From assembly GCA_013407085.1 (NCBI GenBank), contig JACCGJ010010491.1:38868-102867 (forward strand): a stretch of 64,000 nt of DNA, read 5' to 3'. The notes beneath the pieces are model-generated. The model was given only the letters and a program-made list of their open reading frames with translations. It was not told the origin of the DNA and ran no database searches. Every line of letters starts with the position of its first letter. Position 1 is the first letter of the stretch. Source of the stretch: Atriophallophorus winterbourni. Its lineage: Eukaryota > Platyhelminthes > Trematoda > Plagiorchiida > Microphallidae. A program made the translations under genes and the position numbers. Below, in pieces: positions 33,321 to 43,838 of the stretch.

Positions 33321-34085
33321 AGAAAATAAAAAGCGATAAAACTGCCACACACGATGTTTTTTAATGTACATTCTTATTCTCTTTACCTGATGGGCAATAA
33401 TATTTTGATAACTTCTCACCACATTGATGAAGAGAATATCTTTCACTGTATTTCAGTGTCTTCGAATAACGAAACATCACTGGAACTGTCCCGAAATCTA
33501 TCTATCAGAGTATTGATCCCTATGCGAATGACTCACCGGCAGAAAACGAAACCCCGGCTGGTGAACAAATTTGGGTTCGCTTCGACGACAATACTTCAAA
33601 ATTCGTGGATCATACAACGGGCCCTATCCCCATGTCATTTATACCTAACCCATTCACATACCCCCACAATTTTCCCCATTTTTTAATTTAAAAGCATTGA
33701 GGTTCAGTTTTCAGTTTTCTCAAACAACCATCCCGAAAAAAGTCAATTTAGGCATATATAATTTTATTTATTTATTTTGGTATGACAATTTCATTACAAT
33801 TTGCACAATTATCTCCGTAATTACCTTCCATTTCGGCTCCTAATTTCTTCGCATCCTTGCCATCCGTCTATCCTGACACAATGTACATGAAAATTTATTG
33901 TTTTCAGACAGCATTTTTCTTACCTACTGTAAATTTGTTCTTATGTTGGACGAAAAATGTTTTGAAAAATTCCGCTTTCTTTGATCATTTGTATTATCTT
34001 GTTTTCTTTCATGTACAAATTTTCATAACTTCATCATGTATTGCATGCCTTCGTATAATATTATATTATCATTATAAGTTACATA
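33321..34085. other. Unassigned spacer between two CR1 remnants
   Basis: AT-rich, with open frames that lack recognisable domains. It may be eroded CR1 3' sequence. Confidence 0.3.
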
Positions 34086-34810
34086 CAGTGCATTTATTTG
34101 ATTACTTCAATATGATATCTAACAACAAAATTCGGACTCTTAGCTTTGCTTTAAAAGGCCTCCAAAGATCTTTCATATCATACATTAAATCGAGTTCGGA
34201 TAAGCAAACATATATGGAAGGATGTGAGATTCTAGGATTAGAAACAATATGGTTTAGTTGAATACAACAAAATCTTGTACCTTTGTTTTACAGAATATTG
34301 AAAAAAGGTAAGATCGACATTGATTTGCAATTAGGTTTCGAGAAATCTGATGTATATAATATTTGTCAGAAAAACAAATTAGCTGAGCCAAAATTCACAT
34401 TCGCGTACAAAACGTTTTCTCCATTTCTAAATATTCTCTTTTGTTGAATTAACTTCCTAACAAAATTCGACAGAGCAATTCATTATCGGTTTACAAAAAG
34501 CGACTTAAATCATTTTTAATACCGAAACAATTAGCCGAGCAATTTCAATATTATATCAACTTCCGTTTATTTATGCTTGTGCGGCATTGACGGATTTTAG
34601 TTTGTTTCCCATATATTTTAAGAGCCATTTAACATTCTTCTCGAGAACTTACTTTCCACAATTATTGAAATTCAAGAAAATACACGTTACCAAATCTTGA
34701 AATGATGATATCACATTCATTCGGAAAAGCATGTGTGTAATTAGAGCGTTGTCTCAAACGTAATTTTGAGTTATCTTTTTCTAAATAAATAAATAAATAA
34801 ATAAATAAAT
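34086..34810 (+). pseudogene. CR1 remnant (CR1-E), RT thumb and 3' tail
   Basis: Translation near 34.09-34.26 kb gives FDYFNMI, then LQRSFISYIKSSS, then CEILGLETIWF. This matches FDYCNII, IQRSFSKSIIGY and IQLKLDPLWF in the intact CR1 at 35.3-38.2 kb. Further decayed C-terminal sequence follows and the copy ends in a run of AAAT repeats (34783-34810). That repeat fits the AAATAAA found at the 3' end of the intact copy, so AAAT repeats are the probable tail of this family. Confidence 0.65.
34783..34810. repeat. AAAT microsatellite, probable CR1 tail
   Basis: Seven tandem AAAT/AATA units, directly after CR1-E sequence. Confidence 0.85.
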
Positions 34811-35325
34811 TTTATTCTTGGGAGTCCAAGGCATGTTAAACATGATCAATAATTTCCAAAAGCTCTGTACAATCAGATTATAGGATGTACATTTGCAAAA
34901 ACAATTTGTTCAAGGTCATTTGTTTCAGCTGAATTTAACGTTCAATAAATATAAAGGTAACGGTTTTTAAAATTGTTTCCAGGTAATCGGTACGTGATCA
35001 GATATATTACAAAAACACAGCTATTGCAATGAGAAGTCTAGAATGTTTTCGGCAACACTGATGATCAATGGATAAGGTCCATCAAAGACGCGCGAAGAAT
35101 CTCTATTGTTGATGTTCCAAACGTTTTCATTTTGATTGTTGTAAATAGATTGATCTTTCCTGACCATGAGCCGTTTTCTTGTCCGTTAGGCGAAGGTGGT
35201 TTATTCCACTAGTTTGAGGTCTGGGGGCCAGTTTCATTTTAGTGCGGATTGAGAATTTTGCTGTGGAGAAAAAAACTCAGAAGCGAGAGAATGTTGTTTC
35301 GAACGATATGAACTTTTATTTAATA
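34811..35325. other. Spacer, no gene seen
   Basis: Follows the AAAT tail of one CR1 and precedes the 3' end of the next, which is on the opposite strand. No coding signal was recognised. Confidence 0.35.
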
Positions 35326-38235
35326 TCAATAACCAGGAATGCCATTATTATATAAATCATCAGGTAGAACATTTAAATTAAGAAGATTACGAATTTTATC
35401 AACGGTAAGAAATAAAGCTAGATGTGATTTGAATTCATTTAAAGAGGAACTGAGTCTTATATATTTTGGAAGAAGATTCCACAGTTTAGCATATTTAGTC
35501 AAGAAGAAATTGTTCCTTACTTTAGTACGAAACCTTGGTAACTTAATAGTTTTTTCACAGTTTCTCAAGCTATATTTAGAATCATGCCGTATATGAATAT
35601 TCGAACGTATTTCCATATTATCCGTTGACAGTATTTTGAAGAATAAGATGAGGTTATGCTTAAGTCTGCGAAACCATAGAGGATCGAGCTTCAGTTGTAT
35701 ACATCTTTCTCTATAGGACTGTCTGGTGGTATAGCCGATTATTGATTTTGAGAAAGAACGTTGTATCTTTTCTAAAACTATGCTATCGGTTTTATTTATA
35801 TTGGTATATATTATGTTACAATAGTCAAAGATAGGAATGGTGAATAATTTATACATTTCTAGTTTACAATGAGGCTGAATTATAGATCTGTGTATAGTAT
35901 TCATACTTTGTCTGGCTTTAGTAATAAGGTGGCGTATCTGTTCGTTGAAAGTGAGTGATGAAGAATATCGAAATCCTAAATCACGCGTGCTGTCAATCAT
36001 TTGAATTGCATTATTGTTTAGAAGGATTGAGTTATTTTGTATCGTGCATCTTATAGGCATAAAATTAGATTTTGCTGTTGAGAACGTTAGACCATTATTT
36101 TTTGCCCAATCTGCAAGTGCAGCTAAATCATTGTTTAGTCGAGCTATATAAGTTTGTACTTGATTAGCTGGGAAAGTGATGACAACTTTCATGTCATCAG
36201 CGAATAAGAACAGTTTGCTATGCGAAATGACACTATGTATGTCATTTATATATATAAGAAATAGTAAGGGGCCTAACACGCTACCTTGAATCACCCCACT
36301 GGGAATAGGTAGGCTGCGTGATCTACGGCCATTAACTTCAACAGAGTAAGTGCGATCAGTAAGAAAAGAAGTTAACCAGGAAAGAAGATTACCTCCGATG
36401 CCATATGATTCAAGTTTCGATAATAATATCTTATGAGGAACAGTATCAAATGCTTTAGTTATGTCTAGGAAGACAACTACAACTGCCAAACCTTCATCTA
36501 TCGATGTAGTAATATAGTCAAGGTATTCAAGCTGACATGTAATGCATGATCTTTTATTTAGGAAGCCATGTTGAGCTTTAGAGAAGAAACTTGGAGATAA
36601 GTGATTTAAGATAGCTTTTTTTATTATTTTTTCAAGTAATCTAGATAGTATTGCTGTGTGGTTAATTGGGCGATAATTTGATACCGTGTGCTTCGAGCCA
36701 GATTTATGTCTGGGTGTAACGACAGAGTGTTTCCATTCTGAAGGGAAGATTCCAGATTCGATTGAAGTGTTAAATAAGTTCAGTAGAAGAAGTTTGAAGT
36801 CGTCACCACCCATTCTGCAAATGGCTGGTGGAATGCCTGTTATGTCTGGCTTGATACTGAACGTAGTTTGCTTGCAGACTTCTTTAATGTCATTTAGATT
36901 TATGCATATAGTATTTAATACACTAGGTGAACGAAATGTTCTAGTCATATCTTTAGAGATGGAAGTATTGTAAGTAGTATTAAAATATTTAAGAAATTCT
37001 TCGCAGATTGTAATAGGGTCTGTAATTCTTATTTCTGCCGAATTATAAGTTCGATCCTGAATAATAAAATCTACTTTGCTGGTTGAGTTTACGGATCGTG
37101 ATTTAAATAACCTGCTGAGTGATTTTAGTTTATCACAACTGTTCAGTGCTCTATTTTCTGATGCAATCAATGTGTGGTCTAGAATGAGTTTGTGGTCACT
37201 CAATAGTTCATAAGAACGTAAACGAGCAAAGATGTCGTTATTGTTAATTGCAACTTTAGACCATTCTTTTATTTTCTTTTCCATTTTCTCGAGCCTAGTT
37301 TGTTTTATGCGTTTTCTAGAACTGCTAGCTTTATCGATTAAACTTATAATTTTCGAATGGAATGTCGAGGATATAGTTGGAAAATCATGTGAAAGAAAGA
37401 AATGAGACCAATCTTCAATCCTTATAAGTGTTGAAAGTAACTTCCAATCGATGAAACGGTGAAGAGTCTTGACCTCATTGGTAGCTTTGCAAGTGCATGA
37501 TAGGTGGAAGGATAAAATTTTATGGTCCCCATTGAAGGGGGAAGGCAATATTAGTAAGTTGTTTGGATCAATATTTAGAGTAAAGACTAAGTCAAGAATG
37601 TTGTCCTTTCTAGTTGGTCTATCAATAAATTGTTTGTAACCTAGTAAGTCAAGCGTTTTCATAAAATTTGTATGGGAGCTAACTTTACTTCGTTCGTGCC
37701 AGTTTAAATTAGGCATGTTAAAATCACCGGCTATAAGTTTATAGCGTGCATGATGTAAAGACGTTTCGATGAAAGCTTGAGTTAATGTATTCAGATTATA
37801 TGAAGTTGAGCCTGGTGGGTAGTAGATGCAGCCTATTAAGAGATCTAGTATAGGTAGTTCTATCCATAGTGAATCTTCAAGTTCTGTTAAATTCGAAGAT
37901 GTTATACTATTAGCTTTAAATCTTGATTGCACATAAATAAGGCAACCACCACCTCGTTTCAGAGTGCGGTTTCTCCTAAATATCTGGTAGTTAGGTATCA
38001 TGAGTTTAAAGTCAGAGTGATCATCACGGGTCCAGGATTCAGTTATAAGAATAATATCTACAGGTTTAGAAGATAGGTAAGATTTTAGTATATGGATTTT
38101 AGGTATAATTGATCTAGCATTTATGACCAGAAAACGAACAATATAAAGGTCAGAAGTTAAAGGATTTGGGGTGAGTGCATTAGAGAGTTTACTATGCTTA
38201 AAATTTAATTTATGTATTTTTGAAAAAAAGTGGTA
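35326..38235 (-). CDS. CR1 LINE ORF2: endonuclease and reverse transcriptase, intact
   Basis: The frame is open from 38235 to the TGA at 35326 (969 codons). The first Met is at 38001, but endonuclease sequence begins earlier (FLVINARSIIPKI, then IILITESWTRDD), so the functional protein must start upstream of it. Endonuclease motifs are TESW, AGDFNMPNLNW and NGDHKILSF. RT motifs are GIFPSEWKHSVVTPRHKSG, FLDITKAFDTVPHKIL, IPSGVIQGSVLGPLLFLIY and LFLFADDMKVV (FADD catalytic box, about residue 677 of the open frame). A thumb and the C-terminal region end LYNNGIPGY. It makes the DNA nick and primes reverse transcription in retrotransposition. It overlaps ORF1 by 31 bases in the -1 frame. The stop is followed at once by TATTAAATAAA. 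Confidence 0.9.
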   Translation of the reverse strand, partial: YHFFSKIHKLNFKHSKLSNALTPNPLTSDLYIVRFLVINARSIIPKIHILKSYLSSKPVDIILITESWTRDDHSDFKLMIPNYQIFRRNRTLKRGGGCLIYVQSRFKANSITSSNLTELEDSLWIELPILDLLIGCIYYPPGSTSYNLNTLTQAFIETSLHHARYKLIAGDFNMPNLNWHERSKVSSHTNFMKTLDLLGYKQFIDRPTRKDNILDLVFTLNIDPNNLLILPSPFNGDHKILSFHLSCTCKATNEVKTLHRFIDWKLLSTLIRIEDWSHFFLSHDFPTISSTFHSKIISLIDKASSSRKRIKQTRLEKMEKKIKEWSKVAINNNDIFARLRSYELLSDHKLILDHTLIASENRALNSCDKLKSLSRLFKSRSVNSTSKVDFIIQDRTYNSAEIRITDPITICEEFLKYFNTTYNTSISKDMTRTFRSPSVLNTICINLNDIKEVCKQTTFSIKPDITGIPPAICRMGGDDFKLLLLNLFNTSIESGIFPSEWKHSVVTPRHKSGSKHTVSNYRPINHTAILSRLLEKIIKKAILNHLSPSFFSKAQHGFLNKRSCITCQLEYLDYITTSIDEGLAVVVVFLDITKAFDTVPHKILLSKLESYGIGGNLLSWLTSFLTDRTYSVEVNGRRSRSLPIPSGVIQGSVLGPLLFLIYINDIHSVISHSKLFLFADDMKVVITFPANQVQTYIARLNNDLAALADWAKNNGLTFSTAKSNFMPIRCTIQNNSILLNNNAIQMIDSTRDLGFRYSSSLTFNEQIRHLITKARQSMNTIHRSIIQPHCKLEMYKLFTIPIFDYCNIIYTNINKTDSIVLEKIQRSFSKSIIGYTTRQSYRERCIQLKLDPLWFRRLKHNLILFFKILSTDNMEIRSNIHIRHDSKYSLRNCEKTIKLPRFRTKVRNNFFLTKYAKLWNLLPKYIRLSSSLNEFKSHLALFLTVDKIRNLLNLNVLPDDLYNNGIPGY

Positions 38236-39368
38236 TTAGTGTTAAAGTATGGTTCATAATTGGAGCGAGAAACATAAGGATTGTAAAATAAAGTTTGGGG
38301 AATATAATTATTATAATAAGATGGATACTGTGTAACAGTAGATGAATTATAATAAGGTTGAATATTACAAAAAGGTGTAGGAGGTGGTGATGAATGGTGA
38401 TAGTGTTGCTTATATGATAGGGGGTTATTCATTAAGAAACGAGATGTGTCAATACGGTTGTTGAGACTGGGTGAACCACTTATATAATTAGTTGTCTGCA
38501 TACGTTGTCGGGGAGGTGGTCTGATTAGTGCCTCTTTGTAAGTAGGAGGGTTTGGTAAGAGGGGTCGTGTTTGTCTTAGTTTAGGTAAACGCTGCGGGCG
38601 TAGATGCAGATGTCGAGTTACACTCACACCTTGATTATCAGGTGCGGATGTCGAACCTTGGGAACTATTAGAGTTAATTTCGATTACAGATTCACATTGC
38701 ATTTGTTCGTTGGTATCTGAGGTATTGTTACTAGTATTGGAGCAGATAACTTTACGTTTTTTAAAGTTAAATTTTCGTTGCATAGGTGTTAAGTCCGGTT
38801 TTAGGACCACACCCGAGAACCTAGGTATACTTTTCAAAAGGTTTTTATTATCAAGTAAATACAACGCAAAACTCTTATCTGAAAATTTTATTAAAATAGG
38901 AGTCCGTTGTTTGATTGTGTTTTTACGAAGTCGAGCTATAGTGAAACATTCAGTGGGGATGCCATATGTAGAGAATATACATTTTCTTAAATCATTTAAA
39001 GGGTAATTATCGGCAATATTAAAGATGATAACATTTTTCGAGCGAGCTTCTCTTTGGTATATTTCAGTGCTCATGGTTTCTATAAATTTATTTGCTTGAA
39101 TCAATATATCGTGGTCAATACCAATATCGGAGTTCATGAGAGATAACAGCGGTTTTAGAGAACTATAGTTGGATTTGCATGTTGCTAGTTCGTTTCTAAG
39201 CTCTGGCAACTCTGATTCTAATTTTTTTAATTTGTTCAAAATAATAGAAGTGCCACTGTCTAATCTAACAGTACAATTACTAGGCTTAGATAATTTACGT
39301 AGCTTAATTCGAGAAGATAATAGGGTTTTCAAATGCATGTTTTTACCGGAAATATTTAACGGATTCAA
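38205..39368 (-). CDS. CR1 LINE ORF1: coiled coil, RRM-like domain, Pro/Tyr-rich tail
   Basis: 387 codons, intact, immediately 5' of ORF2. Residues about 40-75 form a predicted coiled coil (IILNKLKKLESELPELRNEL). Residues about 105-200 fit an RRM-like fold (SKNVIIFNIADNYPLNDL, then TPILIKFSDKSFALYLL), followed by a basic segment (KFNFKKRKVICS). The last ~130 residues are low in complexity and rich in Pro, Tyr, Ser and Asn. Unlike the other CR1-type ORF1 pieces in this window, it has no PHD finger, so two ORF1 types coexist here. ORF1 proteins bind the element's RNA and form ribonucleoprotein particles. A run of seven T residues (complement of 38223-38229) lies seven codons before its stop. 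Confidence 0.82.
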   Translation of the reverse strand: MNPLNISGKNMHLKTLLSSRIKLRKLSKPSNCTVRLDSGTSIILNKLKKLESELPELRNELATCKSNYSSLKPLLSLMNSDIGIDHDILIQANKFIETMSTEIYQREARSKNVIIFNIADNYPLNDLRKCIFSTYGIPTECFTIARLRKNTIKQRTPILIKFSDKSFALYLLDNKNLLKSIPRFSGVVLKPDLTPMQRKFNFKKRKVICSNTSNNTSDTNEQMQCESVIEINSNSSQGSTSAPDNQGVSVTRHLHLRPQRLPKLRQTRPLLPNPPTYKEALIRPPPRQRMQTTNYISGSPSLNNRIDTSRFLMNNPLSYKQHYHHSSPPPTPFCNIQPYYNSSTVTQYPSYYNNYIPQTLFYNPYVSRSNYEPYFNTNTTFFQKYIN

Positions 39369-40109
39369 CAGATATTATTTCAATGAAATTGAGTTAAAAT
39401 ATGTAACGAGAATGCGTTCCGAAAAGATTTTATAGGTACGCACGGTCAAAAGGCAGAACCAGGTAAATTATTGAAGTTTGAAAACTGGAGGATGGAAATG
39501 TAGCTGTTACTGACATTAACTAAGGCACCTGCCTTTTCAAGGTATTTGAGTAACGTCCAAAATCGGGATAATTTTTCAAATGCACCATTTGTGTTGCGTA
39601 ATCCAAAACCTAGTGGCGTTGTACTAGATGAAATGTTCATCAATTAGCCTGAAGTGTGTGATTCAATTAACCATGTTCGCGCCAACAAAGCTGAAAGAAT
39701 AGGTATCCAGTGGAATATGCTAAATAATCTTGCCTCGTGCTTACCAAAACATTATTGAGGGTCAGCGAGGGATACCTTACGCTACGCGCATGAAGTCTTT
39801 AGAATTTTTTCTATAGCGCCGTCGTTAAAGAGGTTACTTAATTGGAACAATTAAGATCTTAAAAGAATTAAGTGGCGTGCCAATGAACGACTTCTTTACC
39901 CTAAATTTCGAGCTGGTCACCCGGGCAATTCACTTAAACTTGATAAGAAGCGTTATCAGTTAGACTCCAGGAAACACTTTCCGTCTTAAAAAAGAACTTA
40001 TATCCTGCAGTTTCGTGTCGAGATTCAAGCATGGTTTGTAACGCAACTGGTGTAAGTTATTTCATGAAAACTCTCACTAATTGCTATAAAAGTTTATGTT
40101 GATCACCTG
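39369..40109. other. CR1 leader and unassigned sequence
   Basis: 39369-39440 should include the 5' UTR of the intact CR1. Beyond that I see short frames without motifs. The remainder up to 40109 may be eroded LINE sequence. Confidence 0.35.
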
Positions 40110-41990
40110 TTAATCCACAGAGGTGCAATCACATTCTTCAAGCCAGTACACGGAAGCATATTGCTTAACCAAAGCTTCAGCATTCAAAATATCCTCATCA
40201 ATGTCTACCCAACTATTATTCATCAGATTAGGTATATATGGCGAAGCCCATGCGCGGCGACGAATGTACGCAAATGTAGACACGTCAACCAATCGCCGTT
40301 CATACAGCAAGCGTTTGTTTCGTTTAAAAGCCATGCGGAAGTTCCTAGATTGCCTATTTTTTTCATGGTTGGTGTCGTTTCTCCAGCTTGCGAATACTGA
40401 CAACAGCCTTTGATTTTGCCACAGAAGTTTCCGTAACTTCTTTTCAAACTGAAGATGACCTTTCGCTTTACATCGACTCGTTGACAACGGAACAGCCACA
40501 TCAATAAATGTCAAGATGATGCACGAGGCCACTTCAACTACGGCATCCAATAAATCCAGAGCCGTCCCTAGCGAAACATAAATAATGCTCGGAGCATTGA
40601 AATCCCCCACAATTAAACATTTTTAAGATCCACCGTACTGACAGATATGTGATATCAGTGTATGTGCCTGAATATTTGGCGAACGGTATACCACACCAAT
40701 CATACCAGAGGAAGCTGTAATCCTTATTCGGCAACATAGGCTCTCACACAAACCGGCAGTTTACTGGATAAAACTAACACGGTGACCGAGATATGTTGTT
40801 GGAAGTATAGAGCAAACCCACCACCGATTATATATCAGAGCGAATGATTCAATATCGAGGTATCATCATGCTCTGGAGAGAGACAGTTATCCGTCACTGC
40901 AATGATCGCCGGATCGTCTTGCATAATCTGCTTAATGAGTTCATCCAGTTTTTTCTTAAGCTACAAGATTCAAAAAAGATTATTTTCAAAGATCCTGAGC
41001 CCTCAAAATTAATATCAACAGAGGCTCCCAACGAACTTTTGGTCTTATCCTCACAATCTCGTTTCGCCTGCCGCCCTGCGCTCACTAATGTTCTTAGTAG
41101 GTTTTCGCGGTTCTAGATGATCTTGCGGAGATGGATCATGCACGAGTCGAAGTTCGTTACTCTTCTACCTGTAATCTCACTTTGACAGTAAGTCCACTTA
41201 CTCAGAGGAATCTAACACAATCTTTAAAAATCTGTGGCCATCACCTGGCGCTGGACAGTGGCATAAACGAAATACAGTGCCTATAATTATAACCTCTTCT
41301 TGTTTGTAGAACAGGAGGGCGAGAGCAGAGTTAAGGAAATCGCGTTCAGATTTAATCCCGATTGTTCCAGCACATTGTGAAGAATGACCCAGGATTTTCG
41401 ATTCTCATCAGTGGTAAAACTTTTGTCTTTTTTACTGATTATTTAAACTTGTTTTAGTTATTTCTTGGCCTCTTCGAGTTCATGAGATTTCGTTACACCC
41501 TCAGAACTAAATCCATTATTTAGACGTAGTGCAAGTAAGGGAGCATCATCCGAAAAAATGCGCACATAATCGGATTGCACGCCAGCTTGCTCAATACAAG
41601 AAGACCTTGAGAAATTCCAGCAGAAGCAGTGCCGATTTAAAGCGGACTACCTGCGAGCGTATCACCGTGGAAGGCGTGGAAGGAAGTGGAAGGCATATTT
41701 TACATATCGTGCAAATGAAATCGCATGAGTTTTTATGAAGCGAGCGATACATCTCTGGCTTCGTTCCACTACATCATACATGCACCCACTTTAAAGATAA
41801 TTCACTTCGAACATCTTTAGCGTCATTCACATCCTGTTTCAAAAATACAAGGCAGGAATCGCAATGGTGAGCACTGGAGCCACATTCTCTTGAGGCTTCC
41901 TTGCAATCAATGATGCATGATCTACTTTTGCAGATTTACGAGTCATGGCCATGTTAAAATCCTTTCAAAATAAATAAAATTTATTGTGAT
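40110..41990 (-). pseudogene. CR1-type LINE with PHD ORF1 (CR1-Y), broken
   Basis: In minus-strand order: PHD-like ORF1 pieces at about 41.98-41.75 kb (CGSSAHHCDSC, then WVHV-CSG, then CTICK); an ORF1 C-terminal scrap near 41.35 kb; and the endonuclease with SCSLRKK and AIIAVTDNCLSPEHDD (40.96-40.85 kb), IIGGGFALYF (40.83 kb) and GDFNAPSI (40.61 kb). A 166-codon open stretch then runs from GDFNAP into the endonuclease-RT linker (SRNFRMAFKRNKRLLYERR). No RT palm is present, so it is truncated as well as frameshifted. The usual Glu of the TETW motif reads TDNC, a further sign of decay. It stands head-to-head with CR1-X at 42.2 kb. Confidence 0.65.
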
Positions 41991-43838
41991 AATCTTGTAA
42001 ATGCTCGGATATCCTCCACAATTTCAGAAATATTGTGAGAATCAATCTTCTATGTTGTGCTCAACCGCATACCGTCGAAGGAAATCTGGGCGCGTGATTG
42101 GCTTTTAGCCACCTTCAGCCCTGTGCAACTTGAACTTGGCCTTGACGCCCGGTTTGAATTTTGTTTCCACGCTGCTCGAATACTCGGGGTTCATTAATTT
42201 TGTGAGTTTATCAATTAAATGTGCATAATGATTCAAAATTCTCTTCTTTGCGTCTACTATAGCTGCAAAAAAGGTTTTTAAAGGTTTAGAGTGCGACATG
42301 TGCCTGCGTTGGGCACATCCCAAATGCTCTGGCTGTCGTCAGCTCAATTTAATGTTTATGCAGCCCATCGATGGCTTACATGGCTATGCGCTGACTGCAT
42401 AAAGTCCGTAGGAACTTTGGTTGAGGAGCGTAAGCGTCTTGAGGAACGTAAACGTTCTCCACGTCCGTCTCTGAAGCCCAAAACATTTACCGAAGTAGCT
42501 AGGTCTGTGGTCCCGTCTACATCCAGCCAGCATACTACTCCCTTGAGACCACATAAGGCGAAACCATCGCCATCCTATGTCCTCCAAAGGCTCCACGGAA
42601 GCAAGTTAAAGCTAATCGAGGTGTTCACACTAGCCCGATAAAGGATGTTCGCGCACTTACCCGGGAAGTCCACATTTTGGGAAAATTGGTTGTTGAGCTG
42701 CAAGCTAGAAACCAAGGTAGCTCAACACGGTCCAAAAATGTCTTAATATTCATTCAGGTTGAGCCTATCATCTGAGAATCAAAGGCTCGTAAGGAAAGTG
42801 ATCGCAGTAAGGTTATCGACCTACTCCATGCTTCAGGGATGCGTCCGACTACTCCGCTGAAGCGAGTTCACCGGGTCGGCAAATGGAGGAGTGACCCAAA
42901 TGATGCATCTACCAGATCGCCCCGGCCAATTGTAGTCGAATTCATAAACCAGTGCGATCGCGCCTACTTCCTTTCAAAAGCTGAGAAACTTAACAGCGTT
43001 GATGGTAAATGCATCGTGCAACCTGACACGCCACACGAAAAAACATCTAGCCCAATTAGAGCTAGAAAGTTGCAGTTAGGTGTTAATCGTAGCTAACCGT
43101 ATTCGCTCCCGAGGCGAAACTCAGTTAATGACAATAGTGACGCTGACGCTAACACAGGGAAATTATACTCCAACATTGAACAGCGCCACCGTCGAGCTAC
43201 GTCCCTTAAAGGATGAATCGTGGTTGAGCAGCAGTCACTCAGACCGCGAAGATGAAACTGGATGCCAAGAGTTGTCATCCATTTCAAAAACGAATGCTCT
43301 TGATGAAATACAGCCTTCAAAAAAGCGCGAAGCAGCCTCGGGTATTACGCTCGAGGACAAAGCTCTTACGTAGCCCTAACACCGGGAGTCTGGCCCCATG
43401 TGATAGTGCTCTTCTGATATATACAAACGCATGCAGCATTAGAAATAAAGGGGCTGAACTCCTCTGTAAAGTTGACGACACCCACTACAAAATTGTGGGT
43501 GTCACGAAATCATGGTTGTCTCATGATGACCACATACCAGCTGCAATACCAGCGACAGGTTTAGCGCCGTAAGAAGCGATCGACCTCTCGGTAAGCTAGC
43601 AGTCGGGGCGTTGCTCCTTATTGATAACACTATTCCTTTTGAGCAAAGTATTTCTCTTTTTACAACGAACGTGCAGATAATATTTGCCTTGCTCATGCAT
43701 GGATGCACGCGTATAGTGGTAAGCTGCGTCTACCGTAGTCCGAGCACTAGTTTGAAGATGCTTTTTTGCAAATTAAGCTTTTGTCTCTTTTAGCCGTAGC
43801 ACCACGTGTTGTAATCTTCAGCGATTTTAATCTACCCG

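Noticed and set aside
33092..34261. Several AT-rich plus-strand ORFs as small secreted or membrane proteins
   Set aside because: They are low-complexity translations of AT-rich DNA, or parts of CR1 remnants (LQRSF and ETIWF motifs).
42105..42323. Minus-strand 72-codon ORF as host protein
   Set aside because: It sits in the short gap between two head-to-head CR1 copies and overlaps a PHD ORF1 on the other strand.
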